The notes beneath the pieces were generated by a model. The model was not told the origin of the DNA. It did no database searches and saw only the letters and a program-made list of their open reading frames with translations. Both the position numbers and the translations under genes were made by a program. A stretch of 64,000 nt of DNA from Lacticaseibacillus suilingensis. Lineage in GTDB: Bacteria > Bacillota > Bacilli > Lactobacillales > Lactobacillaceae. The first letter of the stretch is position 1. Each line of letters starts with the position of its first letter. Location of the stretch: the NCBI RefSeq assembly GCF_016861845.1, contig NZ_BOLV01000002.1, positions 62,001 through 126,000 of the forward strand, given 5' to 3'. This document shows positions 49,618 through 58,543 of this stretch, in pieces.

Positions 49618-50748
49618 TCATTGCTGATTGTCAGCCGCAAACTTTGCGGTGTTGATGTTATGTTGCGCCAGCGTGTGGGCGTAGAGGATTTCGCCAGTCT
49701 TCAAGTTCGCCACGAAGTACAAGTAATCATCGCTGCGATCAATCGGGTTCAATACCGCTTTAATGGCCGCTTCGCTCGGCGAATTGAACGGCCCTGGCCC
49801 ATAACCAGTGTTGCGATACAGATTGTACGGCGAATCGACACTGGTGTCTTTATTGGTCAGATGGGTCTTGTGCGTATCCAAGGCGTACATCACCGAAATA
49901 TCGGATTGCAGCGGCATCCCTGCCGCCAAGCGGTTGAAGAACACGCCAGCGATTTTACCGCGGTCAGTGTCCGTCACACCTTCCCGCTCGACCAAACTGG
50001 CCAGCGTCAGAACTTCTTGCACCGTTAAGCCTTGTTTTTGAATGTTGGTTTGGTATGGCGCAATCACGGCGTTCGCTTTCGCCACCATTTGAGCAATCAA
50101 CTGTTCCGCTGAGGAGTTCGCGGTAACGGTGTATGTCGCCGGGAACAAGTAGCCTTCCAGGCGGTAGCGGACGTTTTGCGCCTTCGCTGCACTGCCAAGC
50201 AGCTGCGGGTATTGCTTGGCCAAGCGCTTGAAAAAGGCCTGATCCTTCAGCGCCGCCAGGAACTGCTTACGGCTCAGCTTGGCATCTTTCTTGTGCAGCT
50301 TCTGGACTTCCGTGGCGATAGTTTCAGCATCCACGCCTTCTTTGACCAAAACCGTGCCAATGCCAGTATCGCTGCCGCCACCGCGGAGGTTCGTCAGCAT
50401 GCTCGCCATGGTGTCAGCTTTCGTGAAGCGGTAGTCCCCCGCCTGATAACTCGGGATGTTTTGAAACTTCACGTAGACTTTGAAGACCAAGGCGCTTTTG
50501 ATCAAACCCTTAGCCGCCAAGGTCTGGCCAATTTGATCGGTGCTAGCGCCTTGTGGGACGTGGACGGCGATGCCTTTTTTGGCATTGGCATCAACTGGCT
50601 GCAAGGCATCATGCACATATAACCCGCCCATCAGCCCGGCAATCACCAACAGGGCCAAAACAATGCCCATCACCCATTTCACCACGTGCTTGGACGCGCC
50701 TTCGACCATCTGATCGCGGCGGCGCCTGCTTGAACTCGGCTGCTTCAC
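49618..50748 (-). CDS. mltG: Endolytic murein transglycosylase MltG
   Basis: A 376-residue YceG-like enzyme that cleaves nascent glycan strands. A basic cytoplasmic tail and one transmembrane helix (about 25-47) are followed by a LysM-like and catalytic domain. [25 protein letters not shown] carries the catalytic Glu. The GTG start follows GGAGGA. A terminator-like hairpin ends a few bases before this site. Confidence 0.95.
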   Translation of the reverse strand: MKQPSSSRRRRDQMVEGASKHVVKWVMGIVLALLVIAGLMGGLYVHDALQPVDANAKKGIAVHVPQGASTDQIGQTLAAKGLIKSALVFKVYVKFQNIPSYQAGDYRFTKADTMASMLTNLRGGGSDTGIGTVLVKEGVDAETIATEVQKLHKKDAKLSRKQFLAALKDQAFFKRLAKQYPQLLGSAAKAQNVRYRLEGYLFPATYTVTANSSAEQLIAQMVAKANAVIAPYQTNIQKQGLTVQEVLTLASLVEREGVTDTDRGKIAGVFFNRLAAGMPLQSDISVMYALDTHKTHLTNKDTSVDSPYNLYRNTGYGPGPFNSPSEAAIKAVLNPIDRSDDYLYFVANLKTGEILYAHTLAQHNINTAKFAADNQQ

Positions 50749-50763
50749 TTGCGTTCCTCCTCA

Positions 50764-50791
50764 AAAACGGCCAGTCAACTGGCCGTTTTTA
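50764..50791 (-). terminator. Terminator-like hairpin just upstream of mltG
   Basis: Minus-strand AAAACGGCCAG and CTGGCCGTTTT arms end in a run of T residues that continues into GAGGAGG, the mltG ribosome binding site. It could terminate or attenuate transcription into mltG. Confidence 0.75.
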
Positions 50792-50831
50792 CTACGGGCA
50801 TTGGGCCCGCTCAAAATCCTGCCATGATTAT

Positions 50832-50863
50832 ACAAAAGCCTGCCGCAAATTGCGACAGGTTTA
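50832..50863 (-). terminator. pheST terminator
   Basis: Minus-strand CCTGTCGC pairs with GCGGCAGG, followed by CTTTTG. A TATAAT (50827-50832) immediately after could be the mltG -10. Confidence 0.75.
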
Positions 50864-50882
50864 GGGGAACAGTTACCGAGTC

Positions 50883-53291
50883 TTAACGAATTTGCGCACC
50901 GACTTGCGTTTCCAAAGCGGCCACGATCTTAGCAAAAGCGTTGTTGACCTCGTCTTCGGTCAAAGTCTGATCATCGCGGCGATACGTCAAGGTGTAGGCC
51001 AAACTCTTTTGCCCAGGGGCGACTTTGACGCCACTGTAGACATCGAATAACCGCGTATCACGCAAGAACTTGCCACCATTGGCCGCAATAATGGCCTCGA
51101 TTTCGGCATTGGCCACCGTCGTTGCGACTTGCACCGCAATGTCGCGGGTGACACTTGGGAACTTCGGCGCTGGCGTCGCCGTCATTTCCGACCGATCAGC
51201 AAGCATCAAGGCTTCGAGATTCAATTCGAAAATGTAAGTTTCCGGAATGCTTTGATCCTGCTCAAACCGCGGGTGCAGCCGGCCAATCAAACCCACCACT
51301 TCATCGCCCAGCATAATCTGAGCGCTTTGGCCTGGGTGCAGGTCTGGGCGCTTGGTTGGCACGTACTGCACCGGCTGCTCCAAGCGGAAGTCTGCCAGCA
51401 GGGTTTCCACGATGCCTTTCACATAGTAGAAATCCACGGGCTTGGCGGCTTGATGCCAACTCTTTTGAATCACATTACCAGTTAAAGCCCCGGCAATGTA
51501 TTCTTTTTCGGCAGGCCGCGTGTGCCCAGCGATGCGCGGGAAGATCCGACCTTGCTCATACAAAGCGAGATCCGTTTGCTTGCGCGCGACGTTGTAGGCC
51601 ACCGCGTCCACCAACCCAGATACCAGGTTGCGGCGCAGGGTTTCGTGATCCGCGGTCATCGCCCAGGCGACATGCGTTTCTTCACTTGGCTCCAACTGAA
51701 AGGCATTCGCTTTATCGGCGGTGGTCAGACTGTAGGAGATAATCTGCGTCAGCCCAAGGCCTTCCAGCAGTTTGCGGCTCCGCTTGCGCCGCGCCTGCAT
51801 TGGCGTGAACTCCCCGACCGTCATCGTGGTGGTCGGCAAGGTGCTAGGCAGGTTGTCATAGCCGTAAAGCCGCGCGATTTCTTCAATCAAATCGGCTTCG
51901 ATATGAATGTCCCAGCGGCGCGTCGGCACGGAAACAGCGAACAACCCGTCAGCCACGGTCACCCCAAAGCCAAGGCGATCCAGTAAGGCCGTCACCGTGG
52001 CTTCATCGAGCTGGGTGCCGAGCACATGGTTGATGCGATCCAGCGAAATATCAACTTCTTCCGGATCAGCTGGGACTTGGCTGGCAGAAATGGTGCCAGT
52101 CGCAACCTCGCCGTCGCCCAGTTCCGCCATCAAGCGGGCGGCTTCATCAAGCGCCAGGTTGATACTGCCAACATCCACGCCTTTTTCAAAGCGGGCGGAA
52201 GCTTGGGAACGCAAGTTGTAGCGCAAAGCGGTTTTGCGAATCGGGGTCGGGGCAAACATGGCGGATTCAATCACCACAGTTTGGGTCTTGGCGGTGATTT
52301 CGGAATCAAGGCCGCCCATCACACCGGCCAAGGCGACCGGCTTTTCGCCGTTGGTGATCACAATATCTTCAGTGGTCAACTCATGCTTGTTGCCATCCAA
52401 AGTCGTCAGCGGTTCGCCGGCTTGAGCGCGGCGCACCAGGATTTCCTTACTACCAAGCTGCGCATAATCAAAGGCGTGAAGCGGCTGGCCGTAGCCAAGC
52501 ATGATCAAGTTGGTCACATCGACAATGTTGTTGATGGGCCGGACCCCGGCATTCCAGAGCCGGCGCTGCAGCCACAGCGGACTGTCTTTGATGGTGATGT
52601 TGTCCACCACCCGCATTTGGTAAGCTGGCGCATCATTGGGGTCTGCCACCTTGGCGCTCAGGTAGTCCGCAATCGGCTTGCCAGTTTCCACCACGGGTTG
52701 GTCATTGAAGTGCGGCTTGTTGCCATAAGTGGCACCGACTTCCCAGGCCACCCCGCGCATGCCCAAGGCGTCGGCGCGGTTCGGGGTGATTTCAAAATCC
52801 AGCACAGCATCTTCCATGCCCAGCGCCGCCAAGGCATCGCTGCCAGGTTTGAGGGCCTCATCGAAGACATAAATACCATCGTCATAGGCTTTTGGCGCTA
52901 AGTCGTTGCTAAAGCCGAGCTCCTGCAGTGCACAGAGCATACCGTCAGAAACAACGCCGCGCATTTTACCGCGCTTGATTTTGACATTGTCGCCAATCCG
53001 AGCACCAGGTAGCGCCACAATCACCGTTTGGCCTGCTGCCACATTTGGCGCACCGCAGACGATTTGGCGTAATTCGTCCTCGCCGGTATCCACCATGGTG
53101 ATGCGGAGGTGATCCGCGTCAGGATGCGGCTTCACGGATTCAACATGGCCAATCACGATTTTTTTCAGCCCGTCGCCCAGGCGATGCACGGAATCGACTT
53201 CAATCCCGGTGCGGGACACTTTGTCCATCAGTTCCTCAGGCGAAACTGGCACGTCAACTAATTCTTTTAACCAATCGTATGAAACGTCCAT
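50883..53291 (-). CDS. pheT: Phenylalanine-tRNA ligase beta subunit
   Basis: An 802-residue subunit. An N-terminal tRNA-binding EMAP-like domain (GHVESVKPHPDADHLRI) is followed by B3/B4 editing, B5 and catalytic-like regions. A C-terminal FDX-ACB anticodon-binding domain (FPSVTRDIA) completes it. ATG follows GGAGGAAGG, two bases after pheS. Confidence 0.97.
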   Translation of the reverse strand: MDVSYDWLKELVDVPVSPEELMDKVSRTGIEVDSVHRLGDGLKKIVIGHVESVKPHPDADHLRITMVDTGEDELRQIVCGAPNVAAGQTVIVALPGARIGDNVKIKRGKMRGVVSDGMLCALQELGFSNDLAPKAYDDGIYVFDEALKPGSDALAALGMEDAVLDFEITPNRADALGMRGVAWEVGATYGNKPHFNDQPVVETGKPIADYLSAKVADPNDAPAYQMRVVDNITIKDSPLWLQRRLWNAGVRPINNIVDVTNLIMLGYGQPLHAFDYAQLGSKEILVRRAQAGEPLTTLDGNKHELTTEDIVITNGEKPVALAGVMGGLDSEITAKTQTVVIESAMFAPTPIRKTALRYNLRSQASARFEKGVDVGSINLALDEAARLMAELGDGEVATGTISASQVPADPEEVDISLDRINHVLGTQLDEATVTALLDRLGFGVTVADGLFAVSVPTRRWDIHIEADLIEEIARLYGYDNLPSTLPTTTMTVGEFTPMQARRKRSRKLLEGLGLTQIISYSLTTADKANAFQLEPSEETHVAWAMTADHETLRRNLVSGLVDAVAYNVARKQTDLALYEQGRIFPRIAGHTRPAEKEYIAGALTGNVIQKSWHQAAKPVDFYYVKGIVETLLADFRLEQPVQYVPTKRPDLHPGQSAQIMLGDEVVGLIGRLHPRFEQDQSIPETYIFELNLEALMLADRSEMTATPAPKFPSVTRDIAVQVATTVANAEIEAIIAANGGKFLRDTRLFDVYSGVKVAPGQKSLAYTLTYRRDDQTLTEDEVNNAFAKIVAALETQVGAQIR

Positions 53292-53292
53292 G

Positions 53293-54345
53293 TTAACCTT
53301 CCTCCTTGAACTGCGTCAAAAAGCGCAAGTCGCCTTGGTAGAAGCTGCGAATATCGTCAATCCCATACTTCAGCATGGCAAAACGATCCGGCCCCAGCCC
53401 AAAGGCAAAGCCGCCGTAGACATCAGCATCCACCCCAGCATTGGTCAACACATTCGGGTGGACCATGCCGGCGCCTAAAACTTCAATCCAGCCGGAATAC
53501 TTGCAAATCGCACAGCCCTTGCCGTTGCAACGGAAGCAGGAAACATCAACTTCCACACTCGGTTCAGTGAAGGGGAAGTAACTTGGCCGCAGGCGAATTT
53601 TGCGATCAGCGCCGAAAACATGCTGCGCCAAGGTCAGCAGCGTCCCTTTCAGGTCGGCCATGGTGATATGCTTATCAATCACCAAGCCTTCAACCTGGTG
53701 GAACTGGTGGCTGTGGGTGGCATCATCGGTATCGCGCCGGTAGACGCGCCCGGGGCTAATCATTTTGAGCGGCCCTTTACTGAAGTCGTGGACTTCCAGC
53801 GTCCGCGCTTGCACCGGACTGGTTTGAGAACGCATCAGCAGCTGATCGTCAATGTAGAAGGTATCTTGCATGTCGCGCGCCGGGTGGTCCTTGGGGATGT
53901 TGAGCATCTCAAAGTTATAGTGATCTTCCTCGACTTCTGGGCCGTCGACCACCTGATAACCTTGACCAATGAAGAATTCTTCGATGTCATCCATGATTTG
54001 GTCAAGAATGTGCGGTGTGCCTTCCAGCATCTGGTCGCCAGGCAGCGTCACGTCGATGGTTTCGGATTCAAGTTTGGCATCGATGGCCGCTTGCTCCAGC
54101 GCCTCCCGCCGCGTCTGCAGGTTAGCTTGTAAATCAGCTTTGATCTGATTGGCAAACGCGCCGACTTTCGGCCGCTCGTCTTGATCAAGATTCTTGAGCC
54201 CACGCAATACTTCAGTAATGGGACTCTTTTTCCCTAACAAATTGACGCGAATCTGGTTCAGCGCATCAAGGTCTGTCGTTTCCTTGATGCGTTTTTGGTT
54301 CTCTTCACGCAGCTGTTCCAAGCGCGTTTTAAGATCCATGCTCAT
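53293..54345 (-). CDS. pheS: Phenylalanine-tRNA ligase alpha subunit
   Basis: A 350-residue class II synthetase subunit. The coiled N-terminus leads into the catalytic core with [36 protein letters not shown] and [13 protein letters not shown] at 54345 has GGGAGG eight bases upstream and was chosen over the in-frame start inside the leader. Expression is controlled by the T-box upstream. Confidence 0.97.
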   Translation of the reverse strand: MSMDLKTRLEQLREENQKRIKETTDLDALNQIRVNLLGKKSPITEVLRGLKNLDQDERPKVGAFANQIKADLQANLQTRREALEQAAIDAKLESETIDVTLPGDQMLEGTPHILDQIMDDIEEFFIGQGYQVVDGPEVEEDHYNFEMLNIPKDHPARDMQDTFYIDDQLLMRSQTSPVQARTLEVHDFSKGPLKMISPGRVYRRDTDDATHSHQFHQVEGLVIDKHITMADLKGTLLTLAQHVFGADRKIRLRPSYFPFTEPSVEVDVSCFRCNGKGCAICKYSGWIEVLGAGMVHPNVLTNAGVDADVYGGFAFGLGPDRFAMLKYGIDDIRSFYQGDLRFLTQFKEEG

Positions 54346-54371
54346 GCAAATTGCCTCCCTTTTTTCCATAC

Positions 54372-54600
54372 AAAAACGCCTCGTCCTAGAAGGGACGAAG
54401 CGTCGCGGTGCCACCCTTGTTCACGCCAAATACACGTGCACTCAACTTCATAACGGCAAGGCCGGAGCAGTCTTTCGACTGTCTACTCCAAAAGTGAAAA
54501 CGAATCATTAACCGTCGTGGTGTCTTCCAGTCATCGAACACCTTCCCTGTACTGGGCCGCCGATTCGCGCTTTTATCGTTGTATTTATGGAATATCTCAA
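54372..54600 (-). promoter_or_regulatory. T-box riboswitch of pheST
   Basis: The minus strand carries AAGGGTGGCACCGCG (54404-54418), the T-box sequence that binds the tRNA acceptor end. A terminator (ACGCTTCGTCC / GGACGAGGCGT plus T run, 54372-54403) follows, and a stem I domain lies upstream with an AGTA bulge. The regulated gene implies a Phe specifier; a TTC occurs in the 3' arm of stem I, but I could not fix the specifier loop with certainty. Uncharged tRNA-Phe would favour readthrough. Confidence 0.92.
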
Positions 54601-54607
54601 TGACCTT

Positions 54608-54635
54608 AGTGTACCAAAAAAGCGCGATTCGTCAA
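54608..54635 (-). promoter_or_regulatory. pheST promoter
   Basis: Minus-strand TTGACG (54630-54635) and TACACT (54608-54613), 16 bases apart, just upstream of the T-box. Confidence 0.75.
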
Positions 54636-54656
54636 GGTGACGGCGCGCAAGGTCAA

Positions 54657-55016
54657 TTATTTACCGCATTCAGCGTCACTGAGCCAAGTATCGCCCCAGG
54701 TGTGCGCTGCGGCCATGACTGGCTGCAGGGCTGCCCCTTTGGCGGTCAAAGCGTATTCGATCAAGCTGGATTCAGCATGCGTCAGCCGATCAACCAAGCC
54801 CGCTGCTTCCAGTTCTTTCAGGCGCTCAACCAACACCCGGTCGGAGCACTTGCTAACGGCACCGGCAATATCTTTGAACCGGGAAGGGCCGTTTTGTAAT
54901 AGCGTCTCCAAAATCATACCATTCCATTTCTTACCAAGGATCACAAAAGTTTGTGTGAACTTCGGACACAGGGTCAAAGCATCTGCGGTCCGTTCCTTAA
55001 GGATGACCTGTTCCAT
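54657..55016 (-). CDS. HxlR family transcriptional regulator
   Basis: A 119-residue winged-helix protein. CPKFTQTFVILGKKWNGMILETLLQNGPSRFKDI is the typical HxlR core, with the N-terminal Cys that is redox-active in some members. The ATG at 55016 follows GAGGTG; a GTG three codons earlier is also possible. No target gene is adjacent: pheST lies downstream behind its own promoter. It is preceded by its own TATAAT promoter and by the repeat array of locus F. Confidence 0.88.
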   Translation of the reverse strand: MEQVILKERTADALTLCPKFTQTFVILGKKWNGMILETLLQNGPSRFKDIAGAVSKCSDRVLVERLKELEAAGLVDRLTHAESSLIEYALTAKGAALQPVMAAAHTWGDTWLSDAECGK

Positions 55017-55061
55017 CTTTTTCACCTCATTGAATTATTCGCTTACAATTTGATAGTAGTT

Positions 55062-55089
55062 ATTATACCCCATCAGCGAGGAAATACAA
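55062..55089 (-). promoter_or_regulatory. Promoter of the HxlR regulator
   Basis: Minus-strand TTGTAT (55084-55089) and TATAAT (55062-55067) with a 16-base spacer. Confidence 0.7.
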
Positions 55090-55134
55090 GGGGCGAGTTA
55101 GAAGCCGGTTTGGCAAGGATTTTGGTCGCCGTGA

Positions 55135-55602
55135 GCACCACGATTTCAGCAGAGTTACACTCCAGGTGGCCAACGCTCGAGCGATTAGCTACGCCTAAGC
55201 CCTCGCCGCCAAACCCAGTGGCCATGAATGAGATCACCACTATTCCAGCAGAGTTACGCTCCAGGCGGCCAACGCCTGAGTGGTTTGCTACGCATCAGGC
55301 CTCGCCGCCAAAAGTTAGCAACAAGGCCAGAAATCACCACGATTTCAGCAGAGTTACGCTCCGGGTGGCCAACGCCTGAGCGATTAGCTACGCCAGCTGG
55401 TCCGCCACCAAAAAACGGTGGCAAACCAGCTGGCTAGGCTACTCGTCAGGCTAAGTACGGCCACCTTCCGCAGTCTTTAGTTACGCTCCAGGCGGCCAAC
55501 GCTCGAGCGAATAGCGACGCTCAAGGCCTCACCGGCAAAGTACGCCGGCAATGCCTTGAGCTAGGCTATTCGTCGAGCTAAGTGCGGCCACCTTCCGCAG
55601 CC
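55135..55602 (-). repeat. Array of two half and two full intergenic hairpin elements (locus F)
   Basis: AGCAGAGTTAC occurs at 55148, 55247 and 55347, a period of 99-100 bases. The first two units stop at the element centre (CTCGCCGCCAAA) and lack the other arm. The third (about 55331-55475) is complete, with GCCAGCTGGT pairing with ACCAGCTGGC and CCACC with GGTGG. The fourth (about 55476-55602) is complete, with GCTCAAGGC and GCCTTGAGC. Units 2 and 3 also share a CAGAAATCACCAC-like junction. No gene is seen in this 500-base gap. Confidence 0.88.
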
Positions 55603-55604
55603 TC

Positions 55605-55631
55605 AAAAAAGCCTGGCACTGGGCCAGGCTT
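55605..55631 (-). terminator. Terminator of the HD-domain gene
   Basis: Minus-strand AAGCCTGG and CCAGGCTT arms followed by a T run, overlapping the stop codon. Confidence 0.85.
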
Positions 55632-56138
55632 CTATCCAACATGCTCATGTTCTAAGCGGCGATGCGGGTGCCGCAACTTGTGCAGCATCGGTAAGAAGTA
55701 CTCATCCACCGCTGCGTAGTCATCGACCAAAGACACCACCCAGGTTTCGCGGTACTTTGGCACACCTAGGGTTGCACCCCACATGTGCTTGATGATGATG
55801 TCCTTTTCCATATCGGACAGGTCGGTGATTTTTTCAGCGTTACGCAAGGCAATGCGCGGATGCACATACGCGTGCGTGCCCAAGCTAAACTTGGTCACCC
55901 GCCAGTCGTAATAGAACAAGTCATGCAAAAGACCTGCTCGCGCTAAAGCGCGGGTGTTCAAATGCCATTTCTTACCGAGTAGATAGCTCCGGTAAGAAAC
56001 GCTCAAGCTGTGGTCCAGCCGGGTCGAATGATGATGTTGCGTGTAATCAGCCAATTTTTGCACGGCTGGTTGGGCTAAAAGATCACCCACGTAACTCATG
56101 TATTCGGCATCAGCGGCCCAATTAAGCTTATCGCTCAT
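55632..56138 (-). CDS. HD domain-containing protein
   Basis: A 168-residue soluble protein. HHSTRLDHSLSVSYRSYLL, LLHDLFYYDW and IIIKHMWG give the His, His-Asp and His positions of an HD metal-dependent phosphohydrolase. The substrate is unknown; a nucleotide is plausible. AAGGGG precedes the ATG, and a TATACT further up may be its -10. It is monocistronic. Confidence 0.88.
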   Translation of the reverse strand: MSDKLNWAADAEYMSYVGDLLAQPAVQKLADYTQHHHSTRLDHSLSVSYRSYLLGKKWHLNTRALARAGLLHDLFYYDWRVTKFSLGTHAYVHPRIALRNAEKITDLSDMEKDIIIKHMWGATLGVPKYRETWVVSLVDDYAAVDEYFLPMLHKLRHPHRRLEHEHVG

Positions 56139-56253
56139 TCAACTGCCCCTTTTCGTGACGCTGTGTTTCGCGGCCAGGTTTTCTGCCGCGGGTTGTCCAA
56201 CACACTTCCAGTATAACAGGTTTCTAGGCGTTGGTGCAGCCATTAAGGGATCC

Positions 56254-57012
56254 TTAAGCAGTTAAATGAAACATAATGACAGCGCCTGCAATGGCGACGT
56301 TCAAGGATTCAGCTCGGCCCTTGATGGGAATGTACAAGTTGGCGTCGGTTACGTTCAATAACTCTTTGGCCATGCCATTGCCTTCATTGCCAACAATCAA
56401 AGCAAACTGGTCGCTAGGCGCGACATCACGATAAGGCTTGGCGTTTGCATTCAGTTCAGAGCCATAGACCGGAATGCCGGCCTGTTGCAGCTTTTTGACC
56501 AACGTTGGTAGCGGGGTGGCCACGATTTTGACGTGGAACTGGCTGCCTTGCATCGCGCGCAGGACTTTCGGGTTGTGCGCATCGGCAGTTCCACCGCCAA
56601 ACACCACGGTCTTGATTCCAGCCGCATCGGCGGTCCGCACCAAGGTTCCGACGTTGCCGGGATCTTGAATCTGGTCCAACAGTAGGTATTGACCTGCCAG
56701 CGGCGCGTCTAACTTCTCCTCCTCCAGGGGCAAAATGGCAAAGATGCCTTGCGGGGTTTCGGTTTCCGCCAGGTGCTTGGCCACATCATCGCTGATTTCC
56801 GTCGTGATTTCATACAGTGGCTTTAACAGCCGCTCAGCCAAGTACTTATTCGTGGCGTAGATGCGCTTCGGCGTGATGCCTGCATTGATGGCTTCTTCAA
56901 CCAAGTGCCACCCTTCCAGCAGGTAGGCGCCAGCTTGTTTTTGATATTTTTTGACGGTCAATTTTTTGGCCGCTTTGATATGCTCGTTTTTTGCAGAAGA
57001 AATGTATTCCAT
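56254..57012 (-). CDS. TrmH family RNA 2'-O-methyltransferase (SpoU class, YsgA-like)
   Basis: A 252-residue enzyme. An N-terminal substrate-binding domain (KNEHIKAAKKL, AYLLEGWHLVEEA) precedes the SPOUT knot, with LDQIQDPGNVGTLVRTADAAG, IVGNEGNG and LNVAIAGAV as the three SpoU motifs. ATG at 57012 follows GGAGGCGG. In Bacillus the homologue YsgA also lies near pheST. The methylated RNA position is not known from sequence. Confidence 0.9.
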   Translation of the reverse strand: MEYISSAKNEHIKAAKKLTVKKYQKQAGAYLLEGWHLVEEAINAGITPKRIYATNKYLAERLLKPLYEITTEISDDVAKHLAETETPQGIFAILPLEEEKLDAPLAGQYLLLDQIQDPGNVGTLVRTADAAGIKTVVFGGGTADAHNPKVLRAMQGSQFHVKIVATPLPTLVKKLQQAGIPVYGSELNANAKPYRDVAPSDQFALIVGNEGNGMAKELLNVTDANLYIPIKGRAESLNVAIAGAVIMFHLTA

Positions 57013-57125
57013 ATTCCGCCTCCTCAGGCTTAAGTCTAACATATATCCCTTGGCAATTATGCTAAACTGGACAGTATATTGCGCAGGTTAAAGCCTGCCC
57101 CACCTCATGTTAGGAGGCACAGCAG

Positions 57126-57407
57126 ATGGAAAAAATCGGCAAAGCAATTACGGTGACCGGCCGCGTGCAAGGCGTTGGCTTTCGCTGGATGACGCAGCTC
57201 GTGGCCCAGCAGCTGCACATCTTTGGTAAAGTGGAGAACAATGCAGACGGATCCGTGTACATTGAAGCGGTCGGCACACCGGAAAATATGGCCAAGTTCA
57301 CCGCCGCAGTGAAAGCCAGCCCGACCCCAAGCGGCAAAGTCACGCATTATGAGGAACAACTGCTTGATCCGGTGCCATTATATGACAGGTTCCGCGTTAC
57401 TGGTTGA
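57126..57407 (+). CDS. acyP: Acylphosphatase
   Basis: A 93-residue enzyme that hydrolyses acyl phosphates. VTGRVQGVGFRWMTQL contains the catalytic Arg and VENNADGSVYIEA the catalytic Asn. TAGGAGG precedes the ATG. It is divergent from the TrmH-family gene and lies 67 bases before yidC, probably in one transcript. Confidence 0.95.
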   Translation: MEKIGKAITVTGRVQGVGFRWMTQLVAQQLHIFGKVENNADGSVYIEAVGTPENMAKFTAAVKASPTPSGKVTHYEEQLLDPVPLYDRFRVTG

Positions 57408-57474
57408 AAGCGGCCGCACCATCAAGTATCATGTTCCACAGACTAATAGAATATTTATGAAGGGAATCAATTCA

Positions 57475-58452
57475 ATGTCTAAATTTAAACGGGGGCTGAC
57501 GCTTGGCGGCATCGGCGTCATGACAGTACTTCTGAGTGCCTGCAAACGCGCAGCCACCACTCAACTCAAGCCACCGACCGGCTTTTTCGGGATGTTCTAT
57601 GACTTTATTGGTAAGCCGCTCCAAAACTTGATGGGCTGGATCGCTAACGACCTGCTGAAAGGGTCGGCTAGCGGCTACGGGATTGCCATTGTGCTCATCA
57701 CCCTGGTGGTCCGACTGGTGCTTTTGCCGTTGATGCTGAATCAGCAAAAGAACATGACCGCTTCCCAGGAAAAACAGCGCGTGCTGAAGCCGCAGCTTGA
57801 CCTCATTCAAAAGCAAATGAAAAAGCCTGGCATCACGCAGGAAGAACAGGTTAAGTTAAACGGCTTAATGCAAGATGTTTACCGCAAAAATGGCACCAGC
57901 ATGATTCCTTCCATGGGCTGCTTAACCATGTTGATTCAGCTGCCAATCTTCTCGGGCTTGTATCAGGCCGTTGCCTACTCCCCGGAAATTTCCAGCAGTA
58001 AATTCTTCGGCATTGCATTGGGCCAGTCCAGCATGGTCATCACCATCATCGCGACCCTACTGTATGTTGCCCAGTCCTTCATCATGCTTCAGATGTATCC
58101 GCCGGAGCAGCGCAAGCAAATGCAAACCATGTCGATGATGAGCCCGCTGATGACGTTCTTCTTCTGTATGATGTATAACGCCGGTTTGGGGCTTTACTTC
58201 CTTGCTGGTGGGGTCATCGTTCTGGTGCAGCAAGTCATCGTCACCTACGTCATCACGCCTGGTATTCGCAAGCGCATGGATGCCGAGCTTGCCGAGAACC
58301 CACCGGTGATCGTGGTGGATGAACACACATTCGATGTTCAGCCTGCAAGCGCCCCGGTCGAAGCCGCTTACGACGCTGACGCCGCTGCGGCTGATGATGC
58401 CAAGCCGCGTTCGCACCACGGCCGCAATGCTGGCAAGCAGCACTGCCGTTAA
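57475..58452 (+). CDS. yidC: Membrane protein insertase YidC/OxaA (lipoprotein)
   Basis: A 325-residue insertase. The signal peptide ends in LLSAC, a lipobox, so the mature protein starts with lipid-modified Cys. Five membrane segments follow, with the conserved Arg in LVVRLVLLPLML and the PSMGCLTMLIQLPIFSGLYQAV hairpin. The tail is acidic, then basic. ATG at 57475 follows AAGGGAA; in-frame starts further up overlap acyP. Confidence 0.95.
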   Translation: MSKFKRGLTLGGIGVMTVLLSACKRAATTQLKPPTGFFGMFYDFIGKPLQNLMGWIANDLLKGSASGYGIAIVLITLVVRLVLLPLMLNQQKNMTASQEKQRVLKPQLDLIQKQMKKPGITQEEQVKLNGLMQDVYRKNGTSMIPSMGCLTMLIQLPIFSGLYQAVAYSPEISSSKFFGIALGQSSMVITIIATLLYVAQSFIMLQMYPPEQRKQMQTMSMMSPLMTFFFCMMYNAGLGLYFLAGGVIVLVQQVIVTYVITPGIRKRMDAELAENPPVIVVDEHTFDVQPASAPVEAAYDADAAAADDAKPRSHHGRNAGKQHCR

Positions 58453-58464
58453 TTGCAAACGCAA

Positions 58465-58502
58465 AGAGGAGGTCACTTCACATTGAAGTGGCCTCTTTTT
58501 TT
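58465..58502 (+). terminator. yidC terminator
   Basis: GAGGAGGTCACTTC pairs with GAAGTGGCCTC and is followed by seven T residues. Confidence 0.88.
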
Positions 58503-58504
58503 GG

Positions 58505-58540
58505 CCAAAAACAGGGCGGAGACATGGTCTCCGCCCTGTT
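58505..58540 (-). terminator. Terminator of the yhgE-marR operon
   Basis: Minus-strand ACAGGGCGGAGAC and GTCTCCGCCCTGT arms around a three-base loop, then TTTTTGG. Confidence 0.88.
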
Positions 58541-58543
58541 CGT

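Noticed and set aside
55135-55602. Possible CRISPR or coding repeats at the 100-bp period
   Set aside because: Conserved parts are long and imperfect, stop codons interrupt frames, and the units belong to the hairpin family.
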